DNA of 5,801 nt from Acidobacteriota bacterium (lineage in GTDB: Bacteria > Acidobacteriota > Vicinamibacteria > Vicinamibacterales > Vicinamibacteraceae), in the NCBI GenBank assembly GCA_023427865.1, contig JAEYZV010000230.1, forward strand, positions 1 through 5,801, given 5' to 3'. The position numbers and the translations under genes were made by a program. The notes beneath the pieces are model-generated. The model was not told the DNA's origin and did not search any database. It saw only the letters and a list, made by a program, of their open reading frames with translations. Positions 4,923 through 5,801 of the stretch are shown in pieces (the first letter of the stretch is position 1; each line of letters starts with the position of its first letter).

Positions 4923-5756
4923 TCATTGTTTGCGGAACGCGTCGACCTCGCGGTGGAAGACGAAGAGCGGGTCGGCGTTGGCGGCGCGCGTGGAGAAGTT
5001 CCAGGTCCGGCCGCCGCGCTGCTTCAAGCGCAGGCGCTTCTCCTCGTAGTCGATGACGAAGGTCTCGACGTTGGCAAACGGCAGCGTGAACGCGTCCTTG
5101 TGCGGTGTGTCGTACCGGAAGCCGTCGCCCGTGGCGCGCAGCGTTCCCTCGCACGAGCCCACGCCGTGCTGGTGCACGACGGCGACCGAGGCGCTGAACT
5201 GGGCGGCCGCGGCTTCGGGCGCGGGCGCCAGGGAGACCGCGACCTCCGTCGGCCCATCGTCGGCGATCTCGATGGTCCGGACGACCGGCGGGCGCCCGGC
5301 CGTCTGCACGTTGAGCTGGTAGGTGCCTGGGCTGACGTCGCGCGAGACGAGCGGCGTGCTGCCGAGGAACTTGCGGTTGAGGAACACGTAGGCTCCATCG
5401 ACGTCCGCGGTCACGCGCAGTTCGCGCGGCGCCGGAGCGGCGGGCCGCGGGGAGGGAGCGGCCGTGGCGGCTCCACCTGACTTGCCGGGAGCCCGCGCGG
5501 CGTCACGTGAGGTACCGTTACGGCTGAGTCGTTCGGTCGTGTCGGGGCCGACGTTGCCGGTAGAGGGTGTCTCGGCGCCGTCCGGGGCCGCCGTCCGGGG
5601 CGCGACGGACGTGGCGCGGCCGTCGTCGGCCGGGTCGGGCGTGGCGGGCCGGGTCGCCAGGTACCAGCCAGCGAGGCCGAGCGCGAGCACCACGGCCACG
5701 ATCAGCCAGCGGCGTCCGTGGCCCTGCGTGGCGTCGGGCGCCTCGAGGCTGCGCAT
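4923..5756 (-). CDS. Membrane-anchored PEGA-domain protein with an unassigned C-terminal domain
   Basis: This 277-residue protein is read on the minus strand from ATG at 5756-5754 to TGA at 4925-4923. A short basic N-terminus (GHGRR, 12-16) precedes one hydrophobic segment (about 17-35, WLIVAVVLALGLAGWYLA). By the positive-inside rule the rest should be outside the cytoplasmic membrane. Residues 37-110 are a low-complexity Ala/Pro/Thr/Arg linker. A PEGA domain follows (about 112-178): ELRVTADVDGAYVFLN, a GSTPL turn, then SPGTYQLNVQTAGRPP. The C-terminal part (about 185-277) is a predicted beta-rich module with VAVVHQHGVGSCEGTL, GFRYDT, KDAFTLPFANVETF and RLRLKQRGGRTWNF. I do not recognise it by name; the strand pattern suggests a PH-like barrel. 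An upstream in-frame stop and no other start codon make ATG 5756 the only upstream choice, although no clear Shine-Dalgarno is present. The function is unknown, perhaps envelope or surface binding. Confidence 0.85.
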   Translation of the reverse strand: MRSLEAPDATQGHGRRWLIVAVVLALGLAGWYLATRPATPDPADDGRATSVAPRTAAPDGAETPSTGNVGPDTTERLSRNGTSRDAARAPGKSGGAATAAPSPRPAAPAPRELRVTADVDGAYVFLNRKFLGSTPLVSRDVSPGTYQLNVQTAGRPPVVRTIEIADDGPTEVAVSLAPAPEAAAAQFSASVAVVHQHGVGSCEGTLRATGDGFRYDTPHKDAFTLPFANVETFVIDYEEKRLRLKQRGGRTWNFSTRAANADPLFVFHREVDAFRKQ

Positions 5757-5781
5757 GGCGCCGCCGACCCCGGGGGGCGCT

Positions 5782-5797
5782 GTTAGCGCGCACTAAC
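5782..5797. promoter_or_regulatory. 16-bp near-palindrome, candidate operator upstream of the PEGA gene
   Basis: GTTAGCGCGCACTAAC is symmetric in 7 of 8 base pairs (only the C/A pair at 5787/5792 breaks it). It lies 26 bases upstream of the PEGA start codon, where a promoter would be expected. The size and symmetry fit a dimeric repressor site (for example of TetR type), but no regulator gene is in view and the window ends 4 bases later. Confidence 0.4.
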
Positions 5798-5801
5798 GCG
5801 G

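Noticed and set aside
5464..5796. Plus-strand frame opposite the N-terminal part of the PEGA gene
   Set aside because: It mirrors the low-complexity linker and membrane segment; the minus-strand reading has a membrane anchor and PEGA motifs.

Overview
This is a GC-rich (roughly two-thirds G+C), gene-dense chromosomal segment with three transcriptional blocks. The codon use, the rpsA-ihfB-type gene pair and a membrane-anchored PEGA-domain protein fit a GC-rich Gram-negative bacterium. From general familiarity with such proteins I would guess Acidobacteriota (Vicinamibacteria-like), but this is inference: no rRNA or other phylogenetic marker beyond partial S1 is present.

Block 1 (1-1993, + strand) is informational or housekeeping. 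It holds the 3' two-thirds of ribosomal protein S1 (four S1 repeats visible, the first cut by the window edge), a very convincing rho-independent terminator or attenuator, an IHF-beta/HU-type DNA-bending protein, and a HIT-family nucleotide hydrolase/phosphorylase whose ribosome binding site overlaps the stop of the IHF-type gene. The rpsA-ihfB neighbourhood is known from proteobacteria. The hairpin between the two genes suggests that only part of the S1 transcription reaches ihfB.

A 185-base gap (1994-2178) follows. It contains one 7-bp hairpin and a possible extended -10 element placed so that the next gene could be read from a leaderless mRNA.

Block 2 (2179-4842, + strand) is a tight three-gene unit: an acyl-CoA dehydrogenase, a two-domain GNAT acetyltransferase (GTGA 4-base overlap with the previous stop) and a HAD-superfamily phosphatase/phosphomutase (its Shine-Dalgarno overlaps the GNAT stop). 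The dehydrogenase is well preserved overall. However, the position that aligns with the catalytic glutamate of short- and medium-chain enzymes is glutamine, and the alternative glutamate position used by isovaleryl-type enzymes is glycine. This is the most interesting protein-level anomaly in the window.

Block 3 (4923-5756, - strand) is convergent with block 2. It encodes a single-pass membrane protein with a low-complexity linker, a PEGA domain and a C-terminal domain I cannot name. A perfect 9-bp hairpin lies in the 80-base convergent gap. A 16-bp near-palindrome at the right edge, upstream of the PEGA gene, looks like an operator.

I see no mobile element, CRISPR array, tRNA or rRNA. Nothing here amounts to a clearly new multi-gene system; the candidates for novelty are single-protein and regulatory features.
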